This document shows positions 22,171-22,292 of a stretch of DNA of 22,292 nt, one piece after another (the stretch's first letter is position 1; each line of letters begins with the position of its first letter). This DNA comes from DTLA01 sp034436295 (GTDB lineage Bacteria; Chloroflexota; Anaerolineae; DTLA01): positions 1-22,292 of the forward strand of contig DAOTVT010000104.1 of assembly GCA_034436295.1 (NCBI GenBank), written 5' to 3'. The notes under the pieces are model-generated. The model did not search any database, was not told where the DNA came from, and saw only the letters and a list, made by a program, of their open reading frames with translations. The position numbers were made by a program, and so were the translations under genes.

Positions 22171-22292
22171 GAGTTTGGCTCTTTTATCTGAATGTTGGGG
22201 CTACAGAAGGGCTGGAAACAGGTGCAAAGAGGCCCGAAGCGGGCTAACTCCTGGCTGAAGACAGGGCCGCATTATACAGACCGCTCAACCAA

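Noticed and set aside
21833..22247. Short frames on both strands in the end-of-window repeats
   Set aside because: They are repeat-encoded (recurring GxGFHT or GGWHKAPK strings) and overlap the tmRNA promoter or tmRNA itself.
22271..22276. A TATAAT on the - strand near the window end
   Set aside because: Its -35 box would lie beyond the window, and no gene follows it before the repeats, so a promoter cannot be supported.

Overview
This is a GC-rich bacterial chromosome segment. The gene content (DUF177-rpmF, Asp23-nusB, twin-arginine translocase, CstA, MATE, ArsA/Get3-type ATPases), a secreted propeller-like protein with a C-terminal LFLP...R tail, and two clusters of short palindromic intergenic repeats fit a Chloroflexota (Anaerolineae-like) genome. 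No ribosomal RNA or other decisive marker is present, so that placement is an inference.

Layout. (1) Bases 7-1392, + strand: a secreted repeat protein, ending tail to tail against a metabolic cluster. (2) 5220-1407, - strand: TPR membrane protein, DUF2148 ferredoxin-like protein, Cys-rich FMN alpha-hydroxy-acid oxidase-like protein, butyrate kinase family protein, nucleoside 2-deoxyribosyltransferase-like protein. (3) 9188-5292, - strand: a tight seven-gene operon between a good sigma-70 promoter (9247-9275) and a hairpin-plus-T terminator (5238-5272). It encodes a thioredoxin-like protein, a UspA protein, a ferritin-like diiron protein, two small paralogous proteins that I cannot assign, and two ArsA/Get3-like ATPases. 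(4) 11088-9343, - strand: CstA with its own promoter and a 150-nt leader. (5) 11290-11953: non-coding, filled by a mosaic of palindromic repeats and hairpins. (6) 12030-13267, + strand: an OmpR-type response regulator coupled to a gamma-carbonic anhydrase-like protein. (7) 13971-13330 (-) and 14323-15726 (+): divergent deoxynucleoside kinase and MATE exporter. (8) 20420-15741, - strand: Asp23, NusB, TatA, TatC, a cyclic-2,3-diphosphoglycerate-synthetase-like P-loop protein and an M20 peptidase. (9) 21316-20582, - strand: DUF177 protein and L32 behind a perfect-consensus promoter, closed by a terminator. (10) 21863-21476, - strand: tmRNA with promoter and terminator. (11) 21983-22170: a second repeat cluster related to the first.

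The best candidate for an undescribed system is region 3. The two ATPases overlap by 4 bases and appear to have split the catalytic features of a Get3/ArsA dimer. The upstream one keeps the switch-I aspartate (DPQAS) but has a changed switch II. The downstream one keeps DTAPT but has Asn where Get3 has its catalytic Asp. Neither has any cysteine, and no arsenical pump or ArsR gene is present, so arsenite export is unlikely. I infer a heterodimeric ATPase working with the twin small hydrophobic proteins, in a redox or iron stress context set by the thioredoxin-like, Usp and ferritin-like partners.

Housekeeping genes are well formed and their promoters are unusually easy to read: several are TTGACA-like/TATAAT-like pairs with exactly 17-base spacers.
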